Below, piece by piece: positions 1 to 5,948 of a stretch of DNA of 7,459 nucleotides. The stretch's first letter is position 1. The number at the start of each line of letters is the position of its first letter. Under the pieces are notes generated by a model that worked only from the letters and a program-made list of their open reading frames with translations, was not told the DNA's origin and ran no database searches. This DNA is from JBOFLG01 sp051657745 (GTDB lineage: Bacteria; Actinomycetota; Actinomycetes; Actinomycetales; Dermatophilaceae): assembly GCA_051657745.1 (NCBI GenBank), contig JBOFLG010000009.1, forward strand, positions 1 through 7,459. The letters are read 5' to 3'. The translations under genes and the position numbers were made by a program.

Positions 1-129
1 AGACTGGACGGCTCTGGCCCATTCCTCGTCGGTCGGGTTCGCCAGTCCGGGGTAGGTTCCGTCGTCGTCGGAGTCGAATCCCGTTCCGAGGCTGATGCCG
101 TGGTCCTCCAGGCCGAGGAACTCCACCAC
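1..129 (-). CDS. Unrecognised protein, 5' part only (runs off left edge)
   Basis: The minus strand from about 129 to the left edge reads open, with G or C at nearly every third codon position. It gives a sensible acidic peptide (VVEFLGLEDHGISLGTGF, then a DSDDDGTYPG stretch and an NPTDEEWARAV stretch), so I treat it as real coding. I do not recognise the family. The first in-frame start is GTG at 129 (a second follows at 126), 25 bp beyond the stop of the next gene upstream, which fits the third position of a methyltransferase operon. There is no clear Shine-Dalgarno sequence. In-frame codons just upstream (HGPGTWHV) also look protein-like but no start codon is available there before the stop at 178-180, so the start is uncertain. 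About 43 residues are visible. Confidence 0.5.
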   Translation of the reverse strand, partial: MVEFLGLEDHGISLGTGFDSDDDGTYPGLANPTDEEWARAVQS

Positions 130-154
130 GACGTGCCACGTGCCGGGGCCGTGA

Positions 155-610
155 CTACTGCTCCGGGTCCCGCTTGGTCAGCCCGAGTCGGTCCACGATG
201 GTGGAGGGCTGGTAAGGGCGCCACCGCACCTGGTACGGGGGCACGATCCATCGGGCACGCCTACCGTCGAGCAGGCGGCTGGGTGGGGCAGGCACCAGGC
301 CATCAGGCCCGGAGTAGAGGACTCCACCCACACGGGCGGCCGCCTCCGGGTCGACCGATCCGGGCGCAAGGTACAGATGCCAGCACATCGACTCTGAGGG
401 GATGACGCCGAAGCGGTACGTACGCACCGTTGCGGTTGGGCATCGGGTGCTGAATTCGCTGTGCAGGGCCGCGCCGATCCCAGGAGGGGCCTCGAGGACA
501 TCAAACTCGGTTGTCACGAATGCCAGGCCCCAGTCGGTGCGTTGCACGGGCCAGCCGTGCTCGGTGTAGGTCGCGGCGACTCGGTCCAGCCGCGCGTCGT
601 ATCTAGACAC
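155..610 (-). CDS. Small hypothetical protein resembling actinobacterial DNA primase/polymerase-like (Prim-Pol-like) proteins
   Basis: A soluble protein of 151 aa, with a GTG start at 610 that overlaps the last 8 bp of the upstream methyltransferase gene (GTGTCTAG holds both the start and the TAG stop). This suggests translational coupling. The N-terminus (YTEHGWPV, 15-22), a FDVLEAPPGIG segment (36-46), a WHLYLAPGSVD strand (77-87) and a C-terminal LVPAPPSRLLDG...RWIVPP block (105-124) recall, from memory, the short actinobacterial proteins annotated as bifunctional DNA primase/polymerase. In those, a hydrophobic FDV segment precedes a W-P-A-P-P-(T/S)-R loop. I see no obvious metal-binding catalytic acidic pair, so if the relationship holds this is probably a non-catalytic relative. 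The family assignment is tentative; that it is a real gene is much safer. There are no membrane segments or signal peptide. Confidence 0.7.
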   Translation of the reverse strand: MSRYDARLDRVAATYTEHGWPVQRTDWGLAFVTTEFDVLEAPPGIGAALHSEFSTRCPTATVRTYRFGVIPSESMCWHLYLAPGSVDPEAAARVGGVLYSGPDGLVPAPPSRLLDGRRARWIVPPYQVRWRPYQPSTIVDRLGLTKRDPEQ

Positions 611-1415
611 GACCGACTGCCATCAGGTTGGCGCTTGCGTGGTGCATGTCGGGATATGCGTCGGCGAGCCGTGCGCCGGCTAGCGCAGTCTGGTAGGTGT
701 GATCGTTGTCCGGGAGGCCGTACCTATCGACGGCAACGGCCAGCCATCCCCCCGGCCCGGACACGCCATGCAGCGTGACTGCGTCAAGGCCAGCACCCGT
801 CAGTTCGTCCCGAAGTTCGTCGGCAGCGTGATAGTAGGTCGGCGCTGGCCAGCGGTCGTTGCTCTCGCTCCACCCGGACTGTTCGATCTCGGCCACGATG
901 TGCTCCCGCTCCAGCAACTGCCCGGCGATGGTGGCGCCGATCAGGTTGGCGTGTCGGTTCAGCCCGATTGCCGCGACGTACCCGCCGGGCTTGGTGACCC
1001 GGATGGCCTCACCGAGCGCCTGGGCCCGGTCACGAGCGGTGACGAGGTGGTAAAGCGGACCGGCGAGCAGGGCGAGGTCGAACCGGTCATCTGGCCAGGG
1101 AAGCAGCCTCGCGTCTCCGACCTGCGCAGACAGGCCCGCCTGCCGCGCCTGGGCGACGTGCTCGACGATCGGGTCCACGAGCTCGACCTGGTACCCGTGG
1201 GCTTGCATCCACTCGGCGTGCGCTCCGGGGCCTGCGCCAACGTCGGCAATCACCGCTGGTGCCGCAGGAAGGTACCGAAGGACGAGTTCGCGGACTCGTT
1301 GGAATTCCAGTCGCCCCCGGATGGTCGCCGTCAGCCGGTCCGCCTCGGCGTACTCGCTGACGTAGTGGCGACGAAGGAACTCCGTGGCCTGATCGAGGGG
1401 TGGGGTTCGTGCCAC
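603..1415 (-). CDS. Class I SAM-dependent methyltransferase
   Basis: A cytoplasmic protein of 270 aa with a Rossmann-fold methyltransferase core. Motif I is ADVGAGPG at 57-64, and the acidic residue ending strand 2 is D81 in LVDP. VGDARLLPW (99-107) is the adenine-contacting region, LLAGPLYHL (116-124) the motif IV region, and RVTKPGGYVAAIG (139-151) the post-core strand. The C-terminal half (YYHAADELRDELTGAGL, GPGGWLAVA) matches the general layout of a common actinobacterial family of about 260-280 aa. The methyl acceptor cannot be read from the sequence. The frame stays open upstream to 1646, but that extension overlaps the neighbouring membrane-protein gene and has poor residue content. 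The family N-terminus (ARTPPLDQATEFLRRHY) begins at GTG 1415. No Shine-Dalgarno precedes it; a -10 box lies five bases upstream, suggesting a leaderless start. It heads a minus-strand group with the two genes to its left. Confidence 0.9.
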   Translation of the reverse strand: MARTPPLDQATEFLRRHYVSEYAEADRLTATIRGRLEFQRVRELVLRYLPAAPAVIADVGAGPGAHAEWMQAHGYQVELVDPIVEHVAQARQAGLSAQVGDARLLPWPDDRFDLALLAGPLYHLVTARDRAQALGEAIRVTKPGGYVAAIGLNRHANLIGATIAGQLLEREHIVAEIEQSGWSESNDRWPAPTYYHAADELRDELTGAGLDAVTLHGVSGPGGWLAVAVDRYGLPDNDHTYQTALAGARLADAYPDMHHASANLMAVGRV

Positions 1416-1420
1416 GGTGC

Positions 1421-1426
1421 ATGGTA
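1421..1426 (-). promoter_or_regulatory. -10 box TACCAT, leaderless start of the methyltransferase
   Basis: On the minus strand TACCAT fits the actinobacterial -10 consensus TAnnnT and ends five bases before the GTG start at 1415. The spacing places the transcription start at or next to the GTG. The absence of a Shine-Dalgarno sequence agrees with a leaderless mRNA. No convincing -35 box is visible. Confidence 0.5.
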
Positions 1427-1482
1427 ACTGCCGGTCGGTGTTCGAGGACGGCCGCAGCACCGGTGGGTGCGTCCGGTGAGAA

Positions 1483-1524
1483 CCTTCCACGTCACCCCTG
1501 GGATGTTCCGGATGACGCGGAAGG
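1483..1524 (-). terminator. 15-bp inverted repeat; terminator candidate for the membrane-protein transcript
   Basis: Arms 1483-1497 and 1510-1524 pair along 15 positions around a 12-base loop. In the minus-strand RNA all 15 pair: 13 Watson-Crick plus two G-U wobbles. In plus-strand RNA those two positions become A-C mismatches, so the hairpin belongs to minus-strand transcription. The outer arms are CCTTCC and GGAAGG, the inner ones CGTCA and TGACG. It starts 31 bp past the stop of the membrane-protein gene and is followed only by a short TTCTC, not a U-tract, as is common for actinobacterial terminators. It could instead be a regulatory leader for the methyltransferase, but the -10 box at 1421-1426 lies downstream of it. 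Confidence 0.55.
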
Positions 1525-1555
1525 CTCCCACTGGGGGCGGGACGCTGGCTGGCTG

Positions 1556-2962
1556 TCACCAGTAGGTGCGCACCAGATGTTCGAGGGCGAGCCCGGCCAC
1601 GCCCTGCGCCACCAACCCCCATCGCTGCCACCGCGCCGGGAGCCACAGCACCGACAGCAGCAGCCAGGGCATGAACGGCAACCAGATGCGCTCCACCTCG
1701 GACTTACTCATCAGCGACAGATTCGCCACCGCGACCATCACCACCCCGGCCAGCACCAGTGCCCGCACCGGGTCGCCGAACGCCGCCAGCGGCCGGCGCA
1801 GCCGAGGCCACCCCGCGCCGAGCCCGGCAGCGAGCATCGGGCCGGCGGCCAGCAGCAACGCCGCGAGGTTGCCGCCAACCCAGTACCAGGACGGCCGCTT
1901 CCCTGCGATGCCTTCCCAATACCGTTCCCGCAGTGGAGGGTACGCCTCCCACCAGGCAAAGCCCCAGAGAGCGAAGGCGAGCACCACCCCGGCTGCCGCG
2001 GCCACGGCGACCGCGCACACGGCCACCCGGCGGTTGACGGCGACCACCCGCGGCGCCCCGACCAGCACCCCCAGCGCGAGCGCGCCGAGCAGCACCATCC
2101 CGTACGACTGCATGACACACCATCCGAACGCCACCCCAGACAGGGCCGCGAGCGCACCGGCCCGGGCCGTGCCGCGGCTGCCCGTGGGCGCCGCCAGCGC
2201 CGCCGCGAGGGCCGCCGCCGCCCAGGCCCCGGTCGCGGCGAACACGGCATCCGCCGACACGGCCATCAGCACCGCCGATGGGCCGATCACCAGGAACGGC
2301 AGCGCTCGCCGGGCCGCTGCTCGGGCACCGAGCCGGTCGAGGGTCACCGCGACCGCGGCCGGCAGGGTCGCGCCCACCGCGACGACCGCGACCCCGGACG
2401 CCTGCCACGACCCGAGCCCCAGCCGGTCGAGCCCGACAAAGAACAGCACCGCACCCGGCGGATGGCCGGCGAGATGGGTCGGCCACGCGCCGCGCACATC
2501 ACCGGGGATGCGGGCGATGTAGTCCCGCACCAGCACGCTCACGTCATTGACGGCCCGGGCGCTGTCCAGGTACTCGCTTTCGTGGTCGAGGACGAACCCC
2601 AGCCCCTCCGGCCCGCGGACCAACGCCAGGCCCACCATCCATAGCGCGGCGACGACCCACGAGGCGACCAGGAGCCGGCCCCACGGCATCCGCTCGACGT
2701 GGGGCCGCCATCCGGGCCAGGCGGTTGCGGCGACGAGCGCCACGACGATCACGCTGGCCCAGCCGACCCGCCAGGCCCAGTCGGCCAGCAGCGGCGGCGC
2801 TCGCCCGACCAGCACATCGACACCGAACACCTGCGGCACCGCTCCAGCGACCACGACCAGCAGTCCGGCCACGGCCAGGCACCACCAGCCGCGCCGCCCC
2901 GCGCGGTCGTCGTCATCCTGCTCGATGGTGTCGGCGTCGCCGAGCGCAGTCGTTGCGGTCAC
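1556..2962 (-). CDS. Polytopic membrane protein, GT-C glycosyltransferase-like (paralogue 1)
   Basis: The protein has 468 aa with roughly nine to eleven hydrophobic segments: about 27-48, 68-83, 96-115, 168-190, 190-208, 220-255, 266-303, 312-335, 363-383, 400-417 and 428-442. The N-terminus is polar and acidic. The first large loop, after the third segment, carries LDHESEYL (125-132), an acidic D-x-E motif of the kind GT-C enzymes use in their first extracytoplasmic loop. AGHPPG (165-170) recalls the HPPG motif of membrane glycosyltransferases, and near the C-terminus lies SKSEVERIWLPFMPWL (419-434). GT-C enzymes normally use polyprenyl-phosphate sugars outside the membrane; activity here is inferred. 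The GTG start at 2962 is chosen because the paralogue at 4314-5822 aligns without gaps from its own GTG; a longer form from GTG 2983 is possible. It is transcribed divergently from the epimerase. Confidence 0.85.
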   Translation of the reverse strand: MTATTALGDADTIEQDDDDRAGRRGWWCLAVAGLLVVVAGAVPQVFGVDVLVGRAPPLLADWAWRVGWASVIVVALVAATAWPGWRPHVERMPWGRLLVASWVVAALWMVGLALVRGPEGLGFVLDHESEYLDSARAVNDVSVLVRDYIARIPGDVRGAWPTHLAGHPPGAVLFFVGLDRLGLGSWQASGVAVVAVGATLPAAVAVTLDRLGARAAARRALPFLVIGPSAVLMAVSADAVFAATGAWAAAALAAALAAPTGSRGTARAGALAALSGVAFGWCVMQSYGMVLLGALALGVLVGAPRVVAVNRRVAVCAVAVAAAAGVVLAFALWGFAWWEAYPPLRERYWEGIAGKRPSWYWVGGNLAALLLAAGPMLAAGLGAGWPRLRRPLAAFGDPVRALVLAGVVMVAVANLSLMSKSEVERIWLPFMPWLLLSVLWLPARWQRWGLVAQGVAGLALEHLVRTYW

Positions 2963-2968
2963 CCGCAC

Positions 2969-2974
2969 AGGATG
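2969..2974 (-). promoter_or_regulatory. -10-like CATCCT upstream of membrane paralogue 1
   Basis: CATCCT on the minus strand ends six bases before GTG 2962. The ten bases CGGCATCCTG are identical, at the same distance, upstream of the GTG of the paralogue. It departs from TAnnnT at the first base. It may be a -10 for a leaderless start, or conserved coding sequence (Arg-His-Pro) if the true start is upstream at GTG 2983. Confidence 0.25.
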
Positions 2975-3019
2975 CCGTGTCACTCGCCGACGCGGCCCGC
3001 CGCGCCGTGCGCCCGGTCG

Positions 3020-3033
3020 GGTTCGGCCGAACC
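3020..3033. promoter_or_regulatory. 14-bp perfect palindrome, operator candidate in divergent promoter region
   Basis: GGTTCGGCCGAACC is a perfect 14-bp palindrome between the divergent membrane-protein and epimerase genes. A further direct copy of its half-site, CCGAACC, lies at 3046-3052, nineteen bases on. The same heptamer recurs in the second divergent region at 5987-5993. Twofold symmetry and position suggest a binding site for a dimeric repressor or activator. No regulator gene is in the window. Confidence 0.45.
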
Positions 3034-3054
3034 AGCGGCGTTCAACCGAACCCG

Positions 3055-3115
3055 GCGCCCCGCCCCGCGACCAGGCCCGCTGCCGCCTCAGCGCCCCGCC
3101 CCGCGACCAGGCCCG
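3055..3115. repeat. 25-bp direct repeat, two perfect copies, 36-bp period
   Basis: Positions 3055-3079 and 3091-3115 are identical over 25 bp (each begins GCGCCCCGCCCCGCG and ends ACCAGGCCCG), separated by 11 bp. Both lie between the divergent starts, about 80-140 bp upstream of the epimerase start. Perfect identity in non-coding DNA suggests a recent duplication or a selected tandem site. Each copy contains a G-run-rich strand on the minus side. The function is unknown. Confidence 0.6.
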
Positions 3116-3181
3116 GCGAGGCAGTGGTTGCGAAGGTCTTTCGATTTCGGCGAAGTGGCGGCGGCGGCTGGCTGACTCGAC

Positions 3182-3187
3182 CACACT
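3182..3187 (+). promoter_or_regulatory. -10-like CACACT upstream of epimerase
   Basis: CACACT ends seven bases before GTG 3195 and shares only the second-position A and last-position T with TAnnnT. It is included because the spacing matches the other apparent leaderless starts in the window and because no clear Shine-Dalgarno precedes the GTG. No -35 is apparent. Confidence 0.2.
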
Positions 3188-3194
3188 CGGCGGC

Positions 3195-4247
3195 GTGCGC
3201 ATCGTGCTTACCGGCGCAGCCGGCTTCATCGGCAGAGCCACCTGGCGCGAACTGGCCACCGCAGGCCACGACGTCGTGGCGGTCGACCTGCTCATTCCTG
3301 CCGCGCACGGGGCGGTGACTCGGGAGGTGCCGCCGGTCGAGGTGCACGTGCTCGACACCCGTTCCGCGCAGGCCTGGGGCCACCTGATCGAGGGGGCGGA
3401 TGTCGTCATCCACCTCGCCGCGATGGTGGGTGCCGGTGCGACCGCTGCCGATCTGCCGCGCTACGCCGGGCACAACGACCTCGGCACCGCGGCGGTGCTC
3501 GCCGCGATGCACCAGCGTGGAGTCCGCCGCATCGTGCAGGCATCGTCGATGGTCGTCTACGGCGAGGGCCGGTACACCTGCGCGGTCCACGGCATCCAGA
3601 TACCGCCGCCGCGGCATCCGCACGACCTCGACGCGGGCCGCTTCGACCCGGTGTGCCTGTCCTGTGGCGGGCGCCTCGACTGGTCCCTGGTCGACGAGTC
3701 GGCCCCGCTCGACCCGCGCAGCGCCTACGCCGCGAGCAAGGTCGCGCAGGAGCACTACGCCGCCGCATGGGCCCGCCAGTCGCCCGGCGCCGCAGTCTCG
3801 CTGCGCTACCACAACGTCTACGGGCCGGGGATGCCGCGCGACACCCCCTACTCCGGTGTCGCGGCGCGCTTCCGGTCATCGCTCGAGCGCGGCGAGTCAC
3901 CGGTGGTCTTCGAGGATGGCCGACAGATGCGCGACTTCGTGCACGTCGATGACGTTGCTCGAGCCAATCTCGTTGCCGCCGAGGCGGTGATGTCCAACCC
4001 TGACGGGTCGCACCGGGCATACAACGTGTGCTCCGGGTACCCGGTCTCGATCGTCGATGCCGCCCGTCATGTGGCCGAGGGGGTATCGCGTGGCCGGGCC
4101 CCCACGGTCACCGGTCGGTACCGGCCCGGCGACGTGCGACACGTCGTTGCCTCCCCAGCTCGGGCGTGCCAAGAGCTCGGATTCGCGGCCAGCGTGTCCC
4201 CCGCCGACGGGCTTGCCCACTTCGCCACCGCACCGTTGCGCCCCTGA
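3195..4247 (+). CDS. NAD-dependent epimerase/dehydratase (extended SDR) with a CxxH...CxxC insert
   Basis: A cytoplasmic protein of 350 aa, probably acting on an NDP-sugar. The Rossmann dinucleotide motif TGAAGFIG is at 6-13, with the cofactor-selecting acidic residue at the end of strand 2 (VAVDLL, D31), which favours NAD. Other SDR landmarks are VVIHLAA (70-76), the catalytic Ser region ASSMVVYG (116-123), YxxxK with Y178 and K182, LRYHNVYGPG (203-212) and RDFVHVDDVA (246-255). Between the Ser and the Tyr lies an insert of about 40 residues with C129-x2-H132 and C154-x2-C157, which looks like a zinc-ribbon-type site and is not part of the standard SDR core. GTG 3195 is chosen because the Rossmann motif starts directly after it; the open frame upstream is low-quality. 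It is divergent from one membrane paralogue and convergent with the other. The sugar and the exact reaction (epimerase or dehydratase) are unknown. Confidence 0.93.
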   Translation: MRIVLTGAAGFIGRATWRELATAGHDVVAVDLLIPAAHGAVTREVPPVEVHVLDTRSAQAWGHLIEGADVVIHLAAMVGAGATAADLPRYAGHNDLGTAAVLAAMHQRGVRRIVQASSMVVYGEGRYTCAVHGIQIPPPRHPHDLDAGRFDPVCLSCGGRLDWSLVDESAPLDPRSAYAASKVAQEHYAAAWARQSPGAAVSLRYHNVYGPGMPRDTPYSGVAARFRSSLERGESPVVFEDGRQMRDFVHVDDVARANLVAAEAVMSNPDGSHRAYNVCSGYPVSIVDAARHVAEGVSRGRAPTVTGRYRPGDVRHVVASPARACQELGFAASVSPADGLAHFATAPLRP

Positions 4248-4313
4248 CCGCGCGCCCGAACGGACGTGGGACCTCGGATGGCAGTGGGTCGACCGGGCGG
4301 ATGACGGTGCGGC

Positions 4314-5822
4314 TCACCACGCCGAGCGCACGACGTGCTGCACGATGATGGCGGCCAGCGCCTGGCCGACCAGGCCCCACCGTCGCCATGCCGGTGGCAA
4401 CCACGCCACCGACAGCAGCAGCCACGGCACGAACGGCAGCCAGATTCGCTCGACCTCCGCCTTGCTCATCAGGGACAGGTCGGCGACCAGCACCATGCCG
4501 AGAGCGCCGACCACCAGCGCGGAAACCGGGTCCCGCAGGACCGCTGCCGCCCGGGCCCGCGTGCGGGCGAGCACCGGTGTGCGCACCGCGCTGCCCGGCG
4601 CGGTCGGCGCCCGGAACGCACCAGATAGGCCTGCGGACAGTGCCGCGGGGAGGAGCGGACCCGCGCACAGCACCACCGCTGCCAGGTTGCCGACAACCCA
4701 ATACCAGCCGGGTCGTGCCTGAGCCAGCCCGGCCCAATACCGTTCGTGCAGCACGGGATACGCCTCCCACCAGGCAAAGCCACCCGCCGCGAACGCGACG
4801 ACCACGCCGCACGCGATCGTGGCCACCGTGCCGCCGATCCATACCCTCTCGGAGACCGGGCGACGAGCGGCGATGAGCACCGCGAGCGCGAGCAGTACGA
4901 GCAGCACCAAGCCGTAGGACTGCACCAGGCACCATCCGAACAGCACCCCCGAAACGACGGCCGCACCCCACCTCGGCCATCGCCGTACCGCGCCGGCGGT
5001 GCCGGGTGCGCCTGCCATACCGACCGCGCCTGCGGTGCCGACCGCGCCTGCGGTGCCGACCGCGCCCGCCAGCGCCGCAATTGCCCAGGCGGCGGTGGCA
5101 GCGAAGACAGCGTCGGCGGAGACCGCCATCCAGATCGCGGACGGACCGACCACCAGAAACGGGAGCGCGACCCGGGCCGCTGGCCGAGCGCCGAGCCGGT
5201 CGAGGGCCACCGCGACCGCGGCCGGCACGGTGGCCGCGACTGCCATGACCACCAGACCTGCGGCCTGCCAGGAGCCGAGGCCCACCCGGTCGAGCCCCAC
5301 GAAGAACAGCACCGCCCCCGGCGGATGGCCAGCGAGGTGCACCGGCCAGTTGTCGGGCGCGTCGAGCGGGATGCGGGCCACGTAGGTGCGCAGCAACTCG
5401 CCGACGTCGTCGACCGCACGAGCGCTGCGCAGATACTCCGTGTCACCGTCGAGTACCTGGCCCAGCCCGGACGGCCCGTCGGTCAGCGCGAGCACCACCA
5501 TCCATGCCAACGCCGCAGCCCACGACAGCAGCAGCAGGCGACCCCACGACATCCGGTCGATGAGTGCCGCTCCGCCCGGCCAGGCCACGGCCACCACCAC
5601 GAACAACGCCACCAGGCTGGCCGGGCCGGCGCGCCAGTCCCAGTCCGCCGCGAGCGGCGCCGACCCGACCCGCACATCGACCCCGAGCAGGGCAGGCAGG
5701 GCAGCGGACGCGACCACCACGGCCAGCCCGACTGCGAGGCCGCGCCGCGCCCGCCGGCCAGCGCCGAGCCCCCCGGGGTGGGGTGTCGCCTCGGCGGTGC
5801 TGGCGGGTGCGGTCGACGTCAC
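4314..5822 (-). CDS. Polytopic membrane protein, GT-C glycosyltransferase-like (paralogue 2)
   Basis: The protein has 502 aa and aligns along its whole length with the product of 1556-2962; more than half the residues look identical by eye. The hydrophobic pattern is the same. The first-loop acidic motif is LDGDTEY (124-130), a D-x-D where the paralogue has D-x-E. AGHPPG is at 164-169 and SKAEVERIWLPFVPWL near the C-terminus. It is longer by two low-complexity insertions: a hexapeptide repeat (A-G-A-V-G-T type, about 252-277) and an Ala/Arg/Pro-rich stretch around 402-425. The role is inferred to be sugar transfer on the outer face of the membrane. GTG 5822 is chosen because it aligns with the paralogue start and because the 19 codons upstream, back to ATG 5879, have weaker third-position GC. 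That ATG does have an SD-like GAGGTG about ten bases before it, so a 521-aa form remains possible. It converges with the epimerase across 66 bp that show no clear terminator hairpin. Confidence 0.85.
   Translation of the reverse strand: MTSTAPASTAEATPHPGGLGAGRRARRGLAVGLAVVVASAALPALLGVDVRVGSAPLAADWDWRAGPASLVALFVVVAVAWPGGAALIDRMSWGRLLLLSWAAALAWMVVLALTDGPSGLGQVLDGDTEYLRSARAVDDVGELLRTYVARIPLDAPDNWPVHLAGHPPGAVLFFVGLDRVGLGSWQAAGLVVMAVAATVPAAVAVALDRLGARPAARVALPFLVVGPSAIWMAVSADAVFAATAAWAIAALAGAVGTAGAVGTAGAVGMAGAPGTAGAVRRWPRWGAAVVSGVLFGWCLVQSYGLVLLVLLALAVLIAARRPVSERVWIGGTVATIACGVVVAFAAGGFAWWEAYPVLHERYWAGLAQARPGWYWVVGNLAAVVLCAGPLLPAALSAGLSGAFRAPTAPGSAVRTPVLARTRARAAAVLRDPVSALVVGALGMVLVADLSLMSKAEVERIWLPFVPWLLLSVAWLPPAWRRWGLVGQALAAIIVQHVVRSAW
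4987..5076. repeat. 18-bp in-frame tandem repeat, about five units
   Basis: The unit is ACCGCGCCTGCGGTGCCG. Units at 5023-5040 and 5041-5058 are identical. 4987-5004 differs by one base, 5005-5022 is more diverged, and 5059-5076 is a decayed edge copy. The period is a multiple of three, so copy changes keep the frame and add or remove a hexapeptide in a loop of membrane paralogue 2. The paralogue at 1556-2962 lacks the repeat. Confidence 0.85.
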
Positions 5823-5828
5823 CAGGCC

Positions 5829-5834
5829 AGGATG
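5829..5834 (-). promoter_or_regulatory. -10-like CATCCT upstream of membrane paralogue 2
   Basis: CATCCT ends six bases before GTG 5822, inside the ten-base block CGGCATCCTG shared with the other paralogue at the same distance. The match to TAnnnT is partial. If translation starts at ATG 5879 this block is coding instead. Confidence 0.25.
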
Positions 5835-5899
5835 CCGCTCGTCGCTCCGTCGTGAGCAGGCATCGCGGAGTGCGCTCATCGACCGTCACCACCTCGTAA

Positions 5900-5920
5900 G
5901 GCGCGGGCGTCGCGCGCGCC
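5900..5920. other. GC-only hairpin in second divergent region
   Basis: GGCGCG at 5900-5905 and CGCGCC at 5915-5920 are inverted copies around a nine-base loop, followed by a GGGGGG run. It lies about 80 bp upstream of the starts of membrane paralogue 2 (GTG 5822) and about 100 bp upstream of the GT2. It may be a leader hairpin or chance in very GC-rich DNA. Confidence 0.2.
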
Positions 5921-5948
5921 GGGGGGCCGCCGGAGGACGGTGCGCGGT

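Noticed and set aside
1331..1531. Small minus-strand frame beginning GTG 1531 (reads GAFRVIRNIPGVTWKVLTG at first)
   Set aside because: The first 25 or so codons look protein-like, but the rest is an out-of-frame reading of the methyltransferase, and the same bases form the symmetrical hairpin. It could be a remnant; not enough to call a gene.
1416..1646. N-terminal extension of the methyltransferase to 1646
   Set aside because: It would run through the hairpin and into the neighbouring gene; homologous-looking sequence starts at GTG 1415.
1400..2644. Long open frame on the plus strand (414 codons)
   Set aside because: It is antisense to the membrane-protein gene, rich in Arg/Pro/His/Gln with no domain, and an expected shadow of GC-biased codons on the other strand.
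3055..3115. CRISPR-like repeat array
   Set aside because: There are only two copies with an 11-bp spacer, highly GC-rich and with no dyad; it is not an array.
2547..3194. Upstream open extension of the epimerase frame
   Set aside because: It overlaps the divergent membrane-protein gene, is Ser/Thr/Arg/Pro-rich, and the Rossmann motif begins directly after GTG 3195.
4248..4313. Bidirectional terminator between the convergent epimerase and membrane paralogue 2
   Set aside because: Only short palindromes such as GGTCGACC (4287-4294) are present; no stem-loop of useful length was found by eye.
4746..5855. Long plus-strand open frame (369 codons)
   Set aside because: It is antisense to membrane paralogue 2 and has the same low-quality composition; the opposite strand has clear hydrophobic segments and a homologue in the window.
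5823..5879. ATG 5879 as start of membrane paralogue 2
   Set aside because: It has an SD-like GAGGTG upstream, but the 19 codons have weaker third-position GC and no counterpart in length in the paralogue, so GTG 5822 is preferred; not excluded.
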